Positions 1-8,684 are shown, numbered from the stretch's first letter. The stretch is 64,000 nucleotides of DNA from Skermanella aerolata KACC 11604 (GCF_000936425.1 NZ_AVFK01000004.1:124001-188000), one strand, 5' to 3'. A program made the numbers and translations. The notes: a model not told the origin generated them from the letters alone.

Positions 1-4
1 ACCT

Positions 5-70
5 GTAGGTTGGGCCGTGGCCCAACAACAGCGTTCCCGATGGTTCAACGTCTTCGGCATCTGGTGTGAT
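5..70 (+). repeat. Dispersed palindromic (REP-like) repeat, family 1, copy 1
   Basis: The core at 9-26 is GTTGGGCC-GT-GGCCCAAC, an 8-bp perfect inverted repeat with a 2-nt centre, preceded by GTAG. The similarity to the copy at 56172-56235 continues beyond the palindrome for about 40 bases and ends in a shared CTTCGGC..CTGGT block. Other copies are at 2722-2777 (inverted pair) and 19815-19846. All copies lie between genes. Confidence 0.75.
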
Positions 71-295
71 TGACAAAAACAATAAAAAACGCGGAAACTT
101 CAACCGAAGGCCCTGATCCATGACGAATACTCACGCCCAACTACCACCATCCCGGTGGTAACCCGTCCTGGTATCCGCTCCTTTAGTAAACGACCTTAGG
201 CGACATTGACCCTGTGCCTCAAGGTCGAGCACTTTTCCTGACTGTAGCTCAAGGCCGGGCACTGCGTCCCGGCCACCCGCCAGCGGTTAGGACGG

Positions 296-1417
296 ATGCG
301 GAAAATACTCTCGGTCATCGGTACCCGGCCCGAAGCGATCAAGATGGCCCCGGTCATCAGCGCGCTCAACGGCGCGCCCGGCGTTGAAAACATCGTCTGC
401 GTGACCGGTCAGCACCGCACCATGCTCGACCAGGTGCTTCAGCTGTTCCGGATCGTGCCCGACCACGACCTCGCCATCATGAAGCCCGGCCAGACCCTGG
501 CCGACATCACCACCGCCGTCCTGACCGGCCTGACCCACCTGTTCGAGGAGATCAAGCCCGATCGAGTGCTGGTCCACGGCGACACGACAACGGCGATGGC
601 CGCCGCCATGGCCGCCTTCTACGCCCGCATCCCCGTGGCCCATGTCGAAGCCGGCCTGCGCACCGGAGACCTCCAGCAGCCCTGGCCGGAGGAGATGAAC
701 CGCAAGGTCATCGACAGCATGGCCGACGTGCTGTTCGCCCCGACAGAAAGTGGGCGCGCCAATCTCCTGCGCGAAGGGCTGGAGAACCGCCGCATCCTCG
801 TCACCGGCAACACCGTGATCGACGCGCTGCTCCACACCGTGGACCGCCTGCGCGGCGACGGCGCGCTGACCGCCGAGATGGACGCGAGGTTCGGCTTCCT
901 GGCCGAGAACAAGCGGATGATCCTGGTCACCGCCCACCGCCGCGAAAGCTTCGGCGGCGGTTTCGAGCGGATCTGCCACGCCCTGGCCCAGCTCGGCGAC
1001 CGGGGCGACACCTCGGTCGTCTACCCCGTCCACCTCAACCCCAACGTCCGCGAGCCGGTCATGCGGCTGCTCGGCGACCGGCCCAACGTCCACCTGATCG
1101 AGCCGCAGGACTACCTGCCGTTCGTCCACCTGATGGAGCGGTCCACGCTGATCGTCACCGACAGCGGCGGCTTGCAGGAGGAAGCCCCCTCGCTCGGCAA
1201 GCCGGTGCTGGTGATGCGCGACGTGACCGAACGCCCCGAAGCGGTCGAGGCCGGCACCGTCCAGCTCGTCGGCACCGACACCGCCCGCATCGTCGGGGCA
1301 GCCAACCGCCTGCTCGACGACGAGCAGGCCTATGCCCAGGCGCGCCGCGCCCACAATCCCTATGGTGACGGCCATGCTGCCAAGCGAATCGTCAAGGAGT
1401 TGACCCGTGCAGCATAA
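296..1417 (+). CDS. wecB: UDP-N-acetylglucosamine 2-epimerase (non-hydrolysing)
   Basis: This cytoplasmic enzyme interconverts UDP-GlcNAc and UDP-ManNAc, the first step towards ManNAcA-containing surface polysaccharide. The 373-aa product has the family's normal length and GT-B fold signature. It starts with the [11 protein letters not shown] nucleotide-binding motif. The residues matching the known catalytic set are visible: D96 (HGDTTT), E118 (VEAGLRT), E132 (PEEMNR) and H214 (TAHRRES), followed by the TDSGG substrate loop. The ATG at 296 is the natural start because the motif begins four residues later. The 3' end overlaps wecC by 11 bases, so the two are translationally coupled and supply one pathway. 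Glycosyltransferases that use the product are not in the window. Confidence 0.95.
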   Translation: MRKILSVIGTRPEAIKMAPVISALNGAPGVENIVCVTGQHRTMLDQVLQLFRIVPDHDLAIMKPGQTLADITTAVLTGLTHLFEEIKPDRVLVHGDTTTAMAAAMAAFYARIPVAHVEAGLRTGDLQQPWPEEMNRKVIDSMADVLFAPTESGRANLLREGLENRRILVTGNTVIDALLHTVDRLRGDGALTAEMDARFGFLAENKRMILVTAHRRESFGGGFERICHALAQLGDRGDTSVVYPVHLNPNVREPVMRLLGDRPNVHLIEPQDYLPFVHLMERSTLIVTDSGGLQEEAPSLGKPVLVMRDVTERPEAVEAGTVQLVGTDTARIVGAANRLLDDEQAYAQARRAHNPYGDGHAAKRIVKELTRAA

Positions 1418-2702
1418 ATTCTCCCGCGTCGCGATCATCGGCCTCGGCTATATCGGCCTGCCGACCGCAGCCACGCTCGCCAGCCGGGGCGTCGAGGTGA
1501 TCGGCGTCGATGTCAACGAGCACGCCGTCTCCATGATCACGCAGGGCAAGGTCCATTTCAGCGAACCGGACCTCGACATGCTGGTCCGCGCCGCCGTGAT
1601 GACCGGCAAGCTGCGCGCCGTCGTGACGCCGGAGCCGGCGGAAGCCTTCATCATCGCGGTGCCGACCCCGCTGACCGACGACAAGCGCCCCGACCTCAGC
1701 TTCATCGACGCCGCCGCCGACTCGATCGCCCCGGTGCTGGAAGCCGGCAACCTGATCGTTCTGGAATCCACGTCCCCGGTCGGCACCTCCGCCCGCCTGT
1801 CGCGCCAGCTCGCCGAACTCCGCCCCGACCTGACCTTCCCCCACACGGCCGGCGAACGCTCCGACATCCGCATCGCCTATTGCCCGGAACGCATCCTGCC
1901 CGGCCGCATGGTGCTGGAACTGGTTGAGAACGACCGCATCATCGGCGGCCTGACCCCCGCCTGCGCCGCCCGCGCCGACCAGCTCTACCGCATCTTCGTC
2001 AAGGGCGCCTGCCTGCTGACCGACGCCAACACGGCCGAACTGGTCAAGCTGACCGAGAACGCCTACCGCGACGTCAACATCGCCTTCGCCAACGAGCTGT
2101 CGATGATCTGCGACGGCATGGGCCTGGATGTCTGGCGGGTGATCGAACTGTCCAACCGGCACCCGCGCGTCAAGATCCTCCAGCCCGGCCCCGGGGTCGG
2201 CGGCCACTGCATCGCCGTGGACCCCTGGTTCATCGTGGACGGCATGCCGGAAGCCTCCCGCCTGATCCGCACCGCGCGCGAGGTCAACGACAGCAAGCCG
2301 CACCACATCATCGACCGCATCCGCCGCCACGCCGTCCGCTTCAAGGACCCGGTGATCGCCTGCCTGGGCTTGACCTACAAGCCCAACGTGGACGACCTGC
2401 GCGAAAGCCCGGCCCTGGAGATCACCGCCCATATAGCCAGGGAGGGACTGGGCAAGGTGCTGGCGGTCGAGCCCCACATCCGGAGCCTTCCCCCGGAACT
2501 GACCGAGTTCGACAACCTCCATTACTGCGACATGTCCGAAGCCCTGGCGGAGGCCGACATCGCCGTGCTGCTGGTCGATCATGCCGAGTTCCGCGCGATC
2601 GAGGCCAAGGAACTGCTGAACAAGATCGTGATAGACACGCGCGGCTTCTGGCGGGATCGTCTCTACGTTCCCGACCGCTACGGCAGGGCGGCGGCGGAGT
2701 AA
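1407..2702 (+). CDS. wecC: UDP-N-acetyl-D-mannosamine dehydrogenase
   Basis: The product oxidises UDP-ManNAc to UDP-ManNAcA with two NAD+, directly after the WecB step. The 431-aa protein has an N-terminal Rossmann motif ([10 protein letters not shown]), the central domain of UDP-glucose/GDP-mannose dehydrogenases, and the catalytic cysteine C268 in the [13 protein letters not shown] block. A C-terminal NAD/UDP-binding domain begins near the [18 protein letters not shown] motif. It starts at a GTG inside the end of wecB, which fits coupled translation. Distinguishing it from UDP-glucose or UDP-GalNAc dehydrogenases rests mainly on the pairing with wecB. Confidence 0.92.
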   Translation: MQHKFSRVAIIGLGYIGLPTAATLASRGVEVIGVDVNEHAVSMITQGKVHFSEPDLDMLVRAAVMTGKLRAVVTPEPAEAFIIAVPTPLTDDKRPDLSFIDAAADSIAPVLEAGNLIVLESTSPVGTSARLSRQLAELRPDLTFPHTAGERSDIRIAYCPERILPGRMVLELVENDRIIGGLTPACAARADQLYRIFVKGACLLTDANTAELVKLTENAYRDVNIAFANELSMICDGMGLDVWRVIELSNRHPRVKILQPGPGVGGHCIAVDPWFIVDGMPEASRLIRTAREVNDSKPHHIIDRIRRHAVRFKDPVIACLGLTYKPNVDDLRESPALEITAHIAREGLGKVLAVEPHIRSLPPELTEFDNLHYCDMSEALAEADIAVLLVDHAEFRAIEAKELLNKIVIDTRGFWRDRLYVPDRYGRAAAE

Positions 2703-2721
2703 CCCCGCCCCGCACCCGATC

Positions 2722-2777
2722 GTTGGGCCACGGTCCAACCTACGATCCCGTCACCGTAGGTTGGGCCGTGGCCCAAC
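2722..2777. repeat. Inverted pair of family 1 palindromic repeats
   Basis: Two copies face each other: 2722-2739 (GTTGGGCC-AC-GGTCCAAC, followed by CTAC) and 2760-2777 (GTTGGGCC-GT-GGCCCAAC, preceded by GTAG), with about 20 bases between them. The pair lies 20 bases after wecC and could fold into one long cruciform that ends wecC transcription or protects the mRNA end. That role is inferred; no T-tract follows. Confidence 0.7.
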
Positions 2778-2840
2778 ATCACCGTCCGTATCGACCTACT
2801 CCCCGGATCACAGCCGGGACCCGCAGGAGATCCACGCCCC

Positions 2841-3971
2841 ATGTCCAGCCAAACCGCCAGCAAACTGTTCTCGCCGATCGACCTCGCCGGCCGTACCTTC
2901 GCCAACCGGATCGTCGTCTCTCCCATGTGCCAGTACAGCGCGGAGAACGGCATCGCCACCGACTGGCACCTGATGCACCTGGGCATGCTGGCCAACTCCG
3001 GCGCGTCGCTGCTGATCCTGGAAGCGACGGCGGTCGAGGCGGCCGGCCGCATCACCCCCGGCGACCTCGGCCTCTACAACGACGAGAACGAAGCCGCTCT
3101 CGCCCGAGTCCTGACCTCCGTCCGGCGCTACGGCAACGCCCAGCTCGGTATCCAGATCGCCCACGCCGGTCGCAAGGCATCGTCCCAGCGCCCGTGGGAA
3201 GGCGGCAGGGCGCTGCGGCCCGACCAGGACCCCTGGACCACCTACGCCCCCTCCGCGATCCCCTTCGCCGAGGACTGGCACACCCCGCAGGCCTTCGCCG
3301 CCCGGGACTTCGAGCGCGTCCGCAACGCCTTCGTCGCCACCGCCCAGCGCGCCGTCCGGCTCGGCTTCGACGCGGCGGAACTCCACGGCGCCCACGGCTA
3401 CCTGCTGCACGCCTTCCTGTCGCCCCTGTCCAACCAGCGAACCGACGGCTACGGCGGCGGTTTCGAAGGCCGCACCCGCTTCCCCCTGGAAGTCTTCGAC
3501 GCCGTCCGCGCCGTTTGGCCGACCGACCGCCCGCTAGGCTTCCGCCTCAGCGCATCCGACTGGATCGAGGGCGGTTGGACCATCGAGGAATCGGTAGCCC
3601 TCGCCAAGATCCTGAAGCAGCGCGGCTGCGACTTCATCGACGCATCCAGCGGCGGCATAGCCCTGGGCGCCAAGATCCCCCTGACCCCCGGCTACCAGGT
3701 CCCCTTCGCTGCCCAAATCCGCCGCGAAGCCGAGATCCCGGTGATGGCCGTGGGCCTGATCGTCGATCCCAAACAGGCCGAACGCATCGTGGCGGAAGGC
3801 GAAGCCGACTTCGTGGCGCTGGCGAGAGCCCTGCTGGACGAACCGCACTGGGGCTGGCGAGCAGCGAGGGAACTGGGCGGAGAGATCGCCTACCCGCCGC
3901 AATACGCCCGTGCCGCACCCGAGCTTTGGCCGGGCCACAAGTTCCAGGAAGAATCCTCGGTGATGGACTGA
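2841..3971 (+). CDS. NADH:flavin oxidoreductase, Old Yellow Enzyme family (YqjM-like)
   Basis: This is an FMN-dependent ene-reductase predicted to reduce activated alkenes with NAD(P)H in the cytoplasm; the natural substrate cannot be told from sequence. The 376-aa protein is a single TIM barrel. It has the thermophilic-like OYE markers C30 and Y32 (SPMCQYSAENG), the IQIAHAGRKAS block and the active-site histidine region HGAHGYLLHAFLSP followed by SNQRTDxYGG. C30 and Y32 are typical of the YqjM/XenA subclass rather than the yeast OYE type. The ATG at 2841 follows AGGAGATCCACGCCCC, a usable ribosome-binding site. It appears monocistronic, between a repeat pair and a stem-loop. Confidence 0.9.
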   Translation: MSSQTASKLFSPIDLAGRTFANRIVVSPMCQYSAENGIATDWHLMHLGMLANSGASLLILEATAVEAAGRITPGDLGLYNDENEAALARVLTSVRRYGNAQLGIQIAHAGRKASSQRPWEGGRALRPDQDPWTTYAPSAIPFAEDWHTPQAFAARDFERVRNAFVATAQRAVRLGFDAAELHGAHGYLLHAFLSPLSNQRTDGYGGGFEGRTRFPLEVFDAVRAVWPTDRPLGFRLSASDWIEGGWTIEESVALAKILKQRGCDFIDASSGGIALGAKIPLTPGYQVPFAAQIRREAEIPVMAVGLIVDPKQAERIVAEGEADFVALARALLDEPHWGWRAARELGGEIAYPPQYARAAPELWPGHKFQEESSVMD

Positions 3972-4028
3972 GAGCCGCCAGCGCAGGGACTTCCAAATCC
4001 AATCGGCTTCGATTAGGATAGAGGAGTG

Positions 4029-4055
4029 GGGAGGGGTGCTGGATACACCCCTCCC
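4029..4055. terminator. Stem-loop between convergent genes
   Basis: GGGAGGGGTG, a 7-nt loop, then CACCCCTCCC form a perfect 10-bp stem. It lies 57 bases past the oxidoreductase stop and 11 bases past the stop of the minus-strand 25-aa ORF, so it could end transcription from either side. It has no T-tract. Confidence 0.5.
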
Positions 4056-4065
4056 TGTGACTCCG

Positions 4066-4143
4066 CTAGAGGCTCAGGCCGATCTCGATTTCAATCTCGA
4101 TCGTCTGTCCTTTCCAACGGAGCCGGATCGTCCATTTCACCAT
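4066..4143 (-). CDS. Short ORF, 25-aa basic/amphipathic peptide
   Basis: I do not recognise a named family. The 25-residue product begins MVKWTIRLRWKG and ends in an alternating IEIEIEIG strand, giving a positively charged, aromatic first half and an acidic beta-like second half. Two signs support a real gene. A strong GAGGAGG Shine-Dalgarno sequence lies 8 bases before the ATG at 4143, and a 10-bp stem-loop follows 11 bases after the stop. A longer upstream start (to 4257) would ignore this ribosome-binding site. The function is unknown. Confidence 0.55.
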   Translation of the reverse strand: MVKWTIRLRWKGQTIEIEIEIGLSL

Positions 4144-4330
4144 GGACGGCTCCTCCTCAGGTGTGTCTCGGTGGGACGGGGTATTCCGCCCACCGGACAG
4201 CCGGGAGAATAGGGACGCGATCGGACATCCGATACGGGAACCTGCATGCTGCGGCATTCTGGCGGTATAGTGCCGACGGCGGTTTGCTATTCTCCCGCTC
4301 TCACGGGCTCAATAGGTCCGCTCCGCAAAG

Positions 4331-4385
4331 CACACAATCCTTTCGACCGGCACTCCTGCCATCGTACATGAGCAAGCCCCTGTAG
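4331..4385 (+). repeat. Family 2 dispersed repeat, partial copy
   Basis: The sequence from CAATCCTTTCGACCGGC to AGCAAGCCCCTGTAG matches the left half of the full copy at 4453-4556 with few differences, but the hairpin half is missing. Confidence 0.6.
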
Positions 4386-4452
4386 CGGCATTGAAGATTG
4401 ACTTGTGATTTCTGGCAGAGATGGCGGACTGATGAGGCCCTACCTACGCCAG

Positions 4453-4556
4453 TACGCAATCCTTTCGACCGGCGCTCCAGCCATCATACACAAGCACGCC
4501 CCCGTAGGTCGGGCCTCTCCAGCCCGACATCTAACGCTCCGAACCGGTCATCCTTC
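4453..4556 (+). repeat. Family 2 dispersed repeat, full copy
   Basis: This copy is nearly identical over about 80 bases to 9579-9661. The core GTAGGTCGGGCCTCTCCAGC continues into CCGACATCTAACG. GTCGGGC and GCCCGAC form a 7-bp stem with a 7-nt loop, as in REP elements. Confidence 0.7.
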
Positions 4557-4714
4557 AATGCCGCTGATATTGGCGCGTCCCCGTACCGTCATGCTCCCCA
4601 ACCGTCCTGCCAAGACTTGATCTTGGCATCTCCCGGCATAAGGCCACCAATCCGGCTCCGGCCACGTCATTGAGCTACAACTGCAAGTCTTAAGCATATC
4701 GAACGAAACATCCA

Positions 4715-4990
4715 TCAATTAGATGAATAACCCGCCGGCCCCGGTGCCGGCGCTCCCCGCAACAGGCCGTCGGTGCTGAGGTCTTCGTCCACATCCGGCC
4801 AATGGATACCATGCCCGCCGCCTGCAATCTCCCACCGCTGCCGCTGTTCCGGCGTAGCGTTGAACAAGCGGGGATACCATGCCAAGGGAACAGCGATGGT
4901 GCGCCCATCCATGAGATCGACCGTCAAGCGGTCGTCATCGACCGAAACCGACTTCACCCGTTCGTCAGTCTTATGCGCCGAAATAGCCAT
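4715..4990 (-). CDS. DUF2442 domain protein
   Basis: The product is a small (91-aa) DUF2442 protein, a family often found directly downstream of DUF4160 and suspected to form toxin-antitoxin-like pairs; the biochemical role is unknown. Recognisable family blocks are DLMDGRTIAVPLAWYPRL, NATPEQRQRW, GGGHGIHWPDVDEDLS and GLLRG. The start is ambiguous because four ATGs occur in a (ATGGC)4 repeat on the coding strand. I chose the last (4990), since the family N-terminus begins there and no other non-repeat start is available. Its GGAGG site now lies 16 bases away, which is poor spacing. With two repeat copies the spacing would be 6 bases. Confidence 0.8.
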   Translation of the reverse strand: MAISAHKTDERVKSVSVDDDRLTVDLMDGRTIAVPLAWYPRLFNATPEQRQRWEIAGGGHGIHWPDVDEDLSTDGLLRGAPAPGPAGYSSN

Positions 4991-5204
4991 GCCATGCCAT
5001 GCCATGCCTCCAATAACTGTGTCTGATGGTCACAAACCAAATGCAGCAGTTCCCCAGTCCTTTGGCCGAGTAGCCCATATCATGCGCTATCGAGACGGGC
5101 ATCAGCCAGATCTTCGCCGTCGTGTCACCTCGTTCAACCTGGACATATTGCTGATTGTTTGTTGCGTTGTTGTAGAAAAATGAAAATCCGCTGTTTCAGC
5201 GCAT
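4971..5204 (-). pseudogene. Decayed DUF4160 gene
   Basis: On the minus strand, one frame reads FSFFYNN..VQVERGDTTAKIWLMPVSIAHDMGYSAK. After a lost base near 5053-5056, the next frame continues ELLHLVCDHQTQLLEAWHG. The DUF4160 ending YFGA-stop (4971) is in frame only if the adjacent 5-bp repeat has two copies instead of four. An in-frame TGA at 5196-5198 also follows the only plausible ATG (5204). DUF4160 is the usual upstream partner of DUF2442, so this is the broken first half of that pair. No functional product is expected. Confidence 0.65.
4986..5008 (-). repeat. Pentanucleotide tandem repeat at a start codon
   Basis: On the plus strand GCCAT occurs four times in tandem, followed by GCC; on the coding strand this is ATGGC repeated. 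It overlaps the end of the DUF4160 remnant and the start of the DUF2442 gene. Copy-number change shifts frame by 5 bases per unit and moves the start codon relative to GGAGG (5007-5011). Confidence 0.85.
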
Positions 5205-5278
5205 TTGAAATTTCAATAGAGATGTTTCTCTCATTTAATTTAAAAACAACTGCTTTGTAATTAGTTGATTGGTATCCA

Positions 5279-6132
5279 TCATTTTGGGTATGCTAACGAC
5301 TTGATTAATGCCATTGATTCACCAGCAAATATAGTATTTTGCTGAGAAATAGCCATATTCAAGCTTCTGATGGTTTCTCTTGATGTTACTGGATATATTC
5401 TGCAAGCGTTTTCACTTGTATCAAGCCCGACAGCAATGTCGGAAGCGATTGGAAGCCAGAGTTCATTCTGATAGTTTAATAGATTGTAATCACCATTAAT
5501 TGTTAATTTGACAACTGGTCTGCTTCCAATAATGAATTTCTTATCTTTCGCAACAATTTTCAGCATGGCAATCCCGCGTTTTCGAAATACTGAGAGAACA
5601 TCTTCTCCGAAATGTTCCAAGAGATCAACTCGACAGTTTTGTATAATACGCGATTTAGTATTTCGATTTTGAAGTTCGGATATTTCTATTCTTCTCTCAG
5701 GAAGCAAGGTATGTAGTTCATTTATCAAATTTTTATACATTACATCAGCTTCTGCGGAGGTGTTGACTGTGTTTCGAAGATCGGGAACCCTTTTCCATTG
5801 CATGTATATAAATTTATACAAAAATTCTTTTTCCTCAAATGATAAATCTGGGATTTTATTTATCCTTACTGAGTTGACAATTTTAGAGATAATTGTGTCG
5901 GCATGATCTTCAAGCTGTGAAAGCTTTGCTTCCATACTAGTGTCTGCAAAACCATTTTTTCTACTCGGCGATAAAGGTGTCCTTCAAGAAAAATATTTTC
6001 TGGCTTGATTTGGAGAATACCGCGATACGAATGATTCCTTAGAAAAGCAAATAAAAATCCGTGATCATCCGTAAAGTGCTTTTGAAGCATTTCAGGTACG
6101 TAGTGGTGTCTTTTAGGTGGCGCTTTACGCAT
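5279..6132 (-). pseudogene. DUF4238 family gene with one frameshift
   Basis: Two overlapping minus-strand frames make one DUF4238 protein of about 283 residues. The N-terminal part (6132 down to about 5960) has the family opening PKRHHYVPEMLQKHF and ENIFLEGHLYRRVEK. The rest (down to 5279) continues NGFADTSMEAKLSQLEDHAD and ends with an intact C-terminal domain. The frames meet at a run of six A (T6 on the plus strand, 5955-5960), where one more A restores the reading. AGGA lies 8 bases before the ATG. DUF4238 proteins are of unknown function and frequent in mobile accessory regions. The gene is strikingly AT-rich for this genome, which suggests recent transfer. Replication slippage, a sequencing error or slippery translation at AAAAAA could each explain the shift. 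Confidence 0.75.
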
Positions 6133-6542
6133 TTGATATCCTGGGCATGTTTATGATTGCTGGATAAATTTCTATTTTAATTATAAAATCATTAAAAATT
6201 ATTTAAACCAAGAACTTTCTCAGTTGTAAGGCTATTATTGTTGCCTATCCTGAACATTCGTCGGCATGAAACTTAGTCGGAATCTGAATACATATGAGCT
6301 TGTCGCGCCCGATTTCACGCCGCAACAGGGGAGGTGCTAAAGGACTCGCGGGGCTGTAAAGAGGTTAGAGTGGCTTTTTCCACATCAAAGCAGTGATAGT
6401 CAAGCCTGTAAGGGTGATAAAACTCTTTGATGTTCATGCTACCCTCATACATGAGAGTTTGCCGTACCTGTTTTCCCAGAGACTTTGCTGTATGGTGCGA
6501 CCTTGGATACGCGAGCAGCATAATGCCCAAGGAGCGCACCGA
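6133..6542. other. AT-rich intergenic region
   Basis: The part next to the DUF4238 gene (6133-6300) is very AT-rich and probably holds its promoter. From about 6300 the composition returns towards that of the host. No coding region is supported before the 48-aa gene, and I cannot point to a convincing -35/-10 pair. Confidence 0.5.
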
Positions 6543-6689
6543 ATGAGCAAGAAAGACCTTGAGCAGTTCCTCGCAGCGCTGGCTACCCTCGACAAGCAGA
6601 TTGACGAGGACCCGAAGGCCGCTGACCGTATTCTAATCGACAGCGGCACCTATACCGAAGATGGCAAGTTGGCTCCGGAATACACCTGA
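6543..6689 (+). CDS. 48-aa protein, candidate antitoxin
   Basis: The small acidic protein begins MSKKDLEQFLAALATLDKQ and ends GTYTEDGKLAPEYT. It is predicted to be mostly helical, with a conserved-looking C-terminal tail. The ATG at 6543 has AAGGAG 7 bases upstream; a longer reading from 6393 lacks such a site. The next gene starts 4 bases after its stop, so the two are co-translated. By size, charge and position it would be the antitoxin or immunity partner of the downstream ADP-ribosyltransferase-like protein. That assignment is inference, and I know of no named domain for it. Confidence 0.7.
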   Translation: MSKKDLEQFLAALATLDKQIDEDPKAADRILIDSGTYTEDGKLAPEYT

Positions 6690-6693
6690 GATC

Positions 6694-7299
6694 ATGCACA
6701 GCCTAAGTTCGTCTTTCGTCCTCGGGTATCATGGATGCTCTCGGGAAATCGGTGAAGCTATCCTGCGGGGCGACGAACAGTTACGGGTCAGCGTCAACGA
6801 ATATGACTGGCTTGGTTCCGGGATCTATTTCTGGGAAACGAACCCGATCCGGGGCCTCCAATGGGCAAACGAAGCGGTGAAGCGTAAGAAGTTCGATGAG
6901 CCATTTGTCGTCGGTGCTGTCATCGACCTCGGGTACTGCTTCGATCTCATGTCCCACAATGCCATGCAGGCTTTGAAAGCCGCCTATCACAGCTTCCGCA
7001 GGGCCTACACGAAAAGCCCGAAGTTCCATGACGCCGACTTTCCTGAAAACAAGGGCAGCCGCGACCTACTGCAACGGCATCTCGACTGCGCGGTCATAAA
7101 TTACCTCCACGAGAACCGCGAAAAGGCCGGAGCAGTCCCGTTCGACTCCGTGCGTGGCGTGTTCGTCGAGGGTGACCCGGTCTACCCAGCCGCAGGCGTC
7201 CGTGACAAGACCCCATCCAGATCGCCGTCCGGAACTCCAGCCTCATCAAGGGCGTCTTCCGCGTGCCACAAGAGCACCTCGAATAGAACCCCGCCTTAA
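6694..7299 (+). pseudogene. PARP-like ADP-ribosyltransferase candidate toxin, frameshifted near the C-terminus
   Basis: The product resembles DUF3990/PARP-type ADP-ribosyltransferase folds: FVLGYHGC gives the NAD-binding histidine motif (YHG), and WLGSGIYFWE gives the tyrosine motif (G-IYF), followed by RGLQWANEA. A transferase toxin acting with NAD+ is inferred from these motifs and the small upstream partner. Reading starts at the ATG at 6694. After VYPAAGVRDKT the frame is wrong. One extra base in CCCC (7211-7214) restores IQIAVRNSSLIKGVF..PQEHLE and a stop at 7284-7286, which is the expected ending. As given, the last 25 or so residues are replaced by a Ser/Pro/Arg-rich tail. Whether this abolishes activity is unknown. 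Confidence 0.65.
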
Positions 7300-7415
7300 G
7301 CAACCGTTAACCGCCCCGGTGACAAAATTGAGCCTCCGGAGAGCGTCCTAAACCGCGCAGCAGGTGCTGGTTCCCGCTCTCCCCGTCAGAATTGGCCCTT
7401 AGAAGGAGGCAGCCG

Positions 7416-8684
7416 ATGGTTGGCACACTGGAGACTCTGAGTCAGAATTTGGTTGCCTCGTTGAATGCCACGCGCGTCAGCGAGGCTTTGACGACGGCCC
7501 ACCCTGCGGCGAAGGCGGCGGCAACGACGGCAGCCACGGCAACCGCCGCGACGCTGCAACAAGCCGCGACGCCTGCCCCGACCACCCGCACGTCCGACCG
7601 CGCAGTCGATCGCGACCGGGAGCGCGACCGCGCCCGCTCCGCCGACCCCCGGCGCGGCCGCGACAACGACAACCGTGTCACCGTCCAGCTTTCCGCCGCC
7701 GCCACCCGCCTGACGCAGTCGGGCGACGCGCAGCCCGAGCCGGCTCCCGCCGCCGTCGAAATGCTGCGCAGCCTGCGCCGGGCGCGCGACGCGAAGCAGG
7801 AAGGGCCGATGGACGAGGCCATGAAGAAGGTGCGCGAAGATCTGGTCAAGGTCTTCCGCATGTTCGGCAAGTCCGAAAAGGAAGCGCTCGCAGCGGCTGA
7901 AGCGGTTACCGGCAAGGCGCGGGATGCCTCGACGCGGGGGCCGATGGGGACAAGGCCCTCGGCAGGCGGGGAGGCTTCGACCAACGTTTCCGTCGTCTTC
8001 CAGTCCGTGACGCTCCAGGTCAGCGGCGAGTCCGGCAAGGTCCAGGCTTCCATCGAAATCGTCCGGATGGAAGCCAGCGTGACGACCGGAGCCGCCCTGG
8101 CGGCCGGGTTGCCCGGCGGCAACCAGCCGGGCGGCGCGGGGCAGATACCCGGCCAAGCTCAGGCGCCGGGCGGCGGCGGCGCCATCCAGCAAGTCGATCC
8201 GCTGGTGTTCGACCTGGACGGCAACGGCGTCAACCTGTCCTCGGTGGAAAACGGCGTCTATTTCGACATGGACGCCGATGGCACCCGCGACAAAACCGCC
8301 TGGGTGTCGGGCGGCGACGCCTTGCTGGCGCTGGACCGCAACGGCAATGGCAGGATCGACGACGGCAGCGAGCTGTTCGGCGAGCAGAACGGCGCCCGCG
8401 ACGGCTTCGCCGAGCTGGCCCGGTTCGACCAGGACGGCAGCGGCTCCATCGATGCCAAGGACAACATCTTCAACTCGCTTATCCTGCTGCACGCCGATGG
8501 CGGCATGTCCCGCCTGCGGGACGAAGGCATCACCGGCATCAAGCTCGACATCGCGATTGGGTTGAAGGCTCCGGCCGAACAGCAGCGGCTGGACGGCGGC
8601 GTCATCGCCTCGCAAAGCGAGTTCTCCCGCACCGACGGCAGCCGGGGCACCGTCGCCGACGTGCTGTTCGACGTGAAGGTCTGA
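7416..8684 (+). CDS. EF-hand / calcium-binding repeat protein
   Basis: The protein has 422 aa. Residues 1-130 are Ala/Thr-rich and then Arg/Asp-rich low-complexity sequence. A helical middle section follows, and a C-terminal calcium-binding module spans about 260-400. The module shows DLDGNGVNL, FDMDADGTRD, LDRNGNGRIDDGSELFG and FDQDGSGSIDAKD. This order is common in proteobacterial RTX-type or surface calcium-binding proteins. No signal peptide is visible, so export (if any) would need another route such as type I secretion; no transporter is adjacent. The ATG at 7416 follows AGAAGGAGG by 6 bases. Function beyond calcium binding cannot be assigned. Confidence 0.8.
   Translation: MVGTLETLSQNLVASLNATRVSEALTTAHPAAKAAATTAATATAATLQQAATPAPTTRTSDRAVDRDRERDRARSADPRRGRDNDNRVTVQLSAAATRLTQSGDAQPEPAPAAVEMLRSLRRARDAKQEGPMDEAMKKVREDLVKVFRMFGKSEKEALAAAEAVTGKARDASTRGPMGTRPSAGGEASTNVSVVFQSVTLQVSGESGKVQASIEIVRMEASVTTGAALAAGLPGGNQPGGAGQIPGQAQAPGGGGAIQQVDPLVFDLDGNGVNLSSVENGVYFDMDADGTRDKTAWVSGGDALLALDRNGNGRIDDGSELFGEQNGARDGFAELARFDQDGSGSIDAKDNIFNSLILLHADGGMSRLRDEGITGIKLDIAIGLKAPAEQQRLDGGVIASQSEFSRTDGSRGTVADVLFDVKV

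Larger units (their letters stand above)
4144..4714. other. Intergenic region with family 2 repeats, no gene seen
   Basis: No coding region is supported between the 25-aa ORF and the DUF2442 gene. The stretch contains one partial (4331-4385) and one full (4453-4556) copy of the family 2 repeat. The rest shows no clear promoter or RNA structure. Confidence 0.6.
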
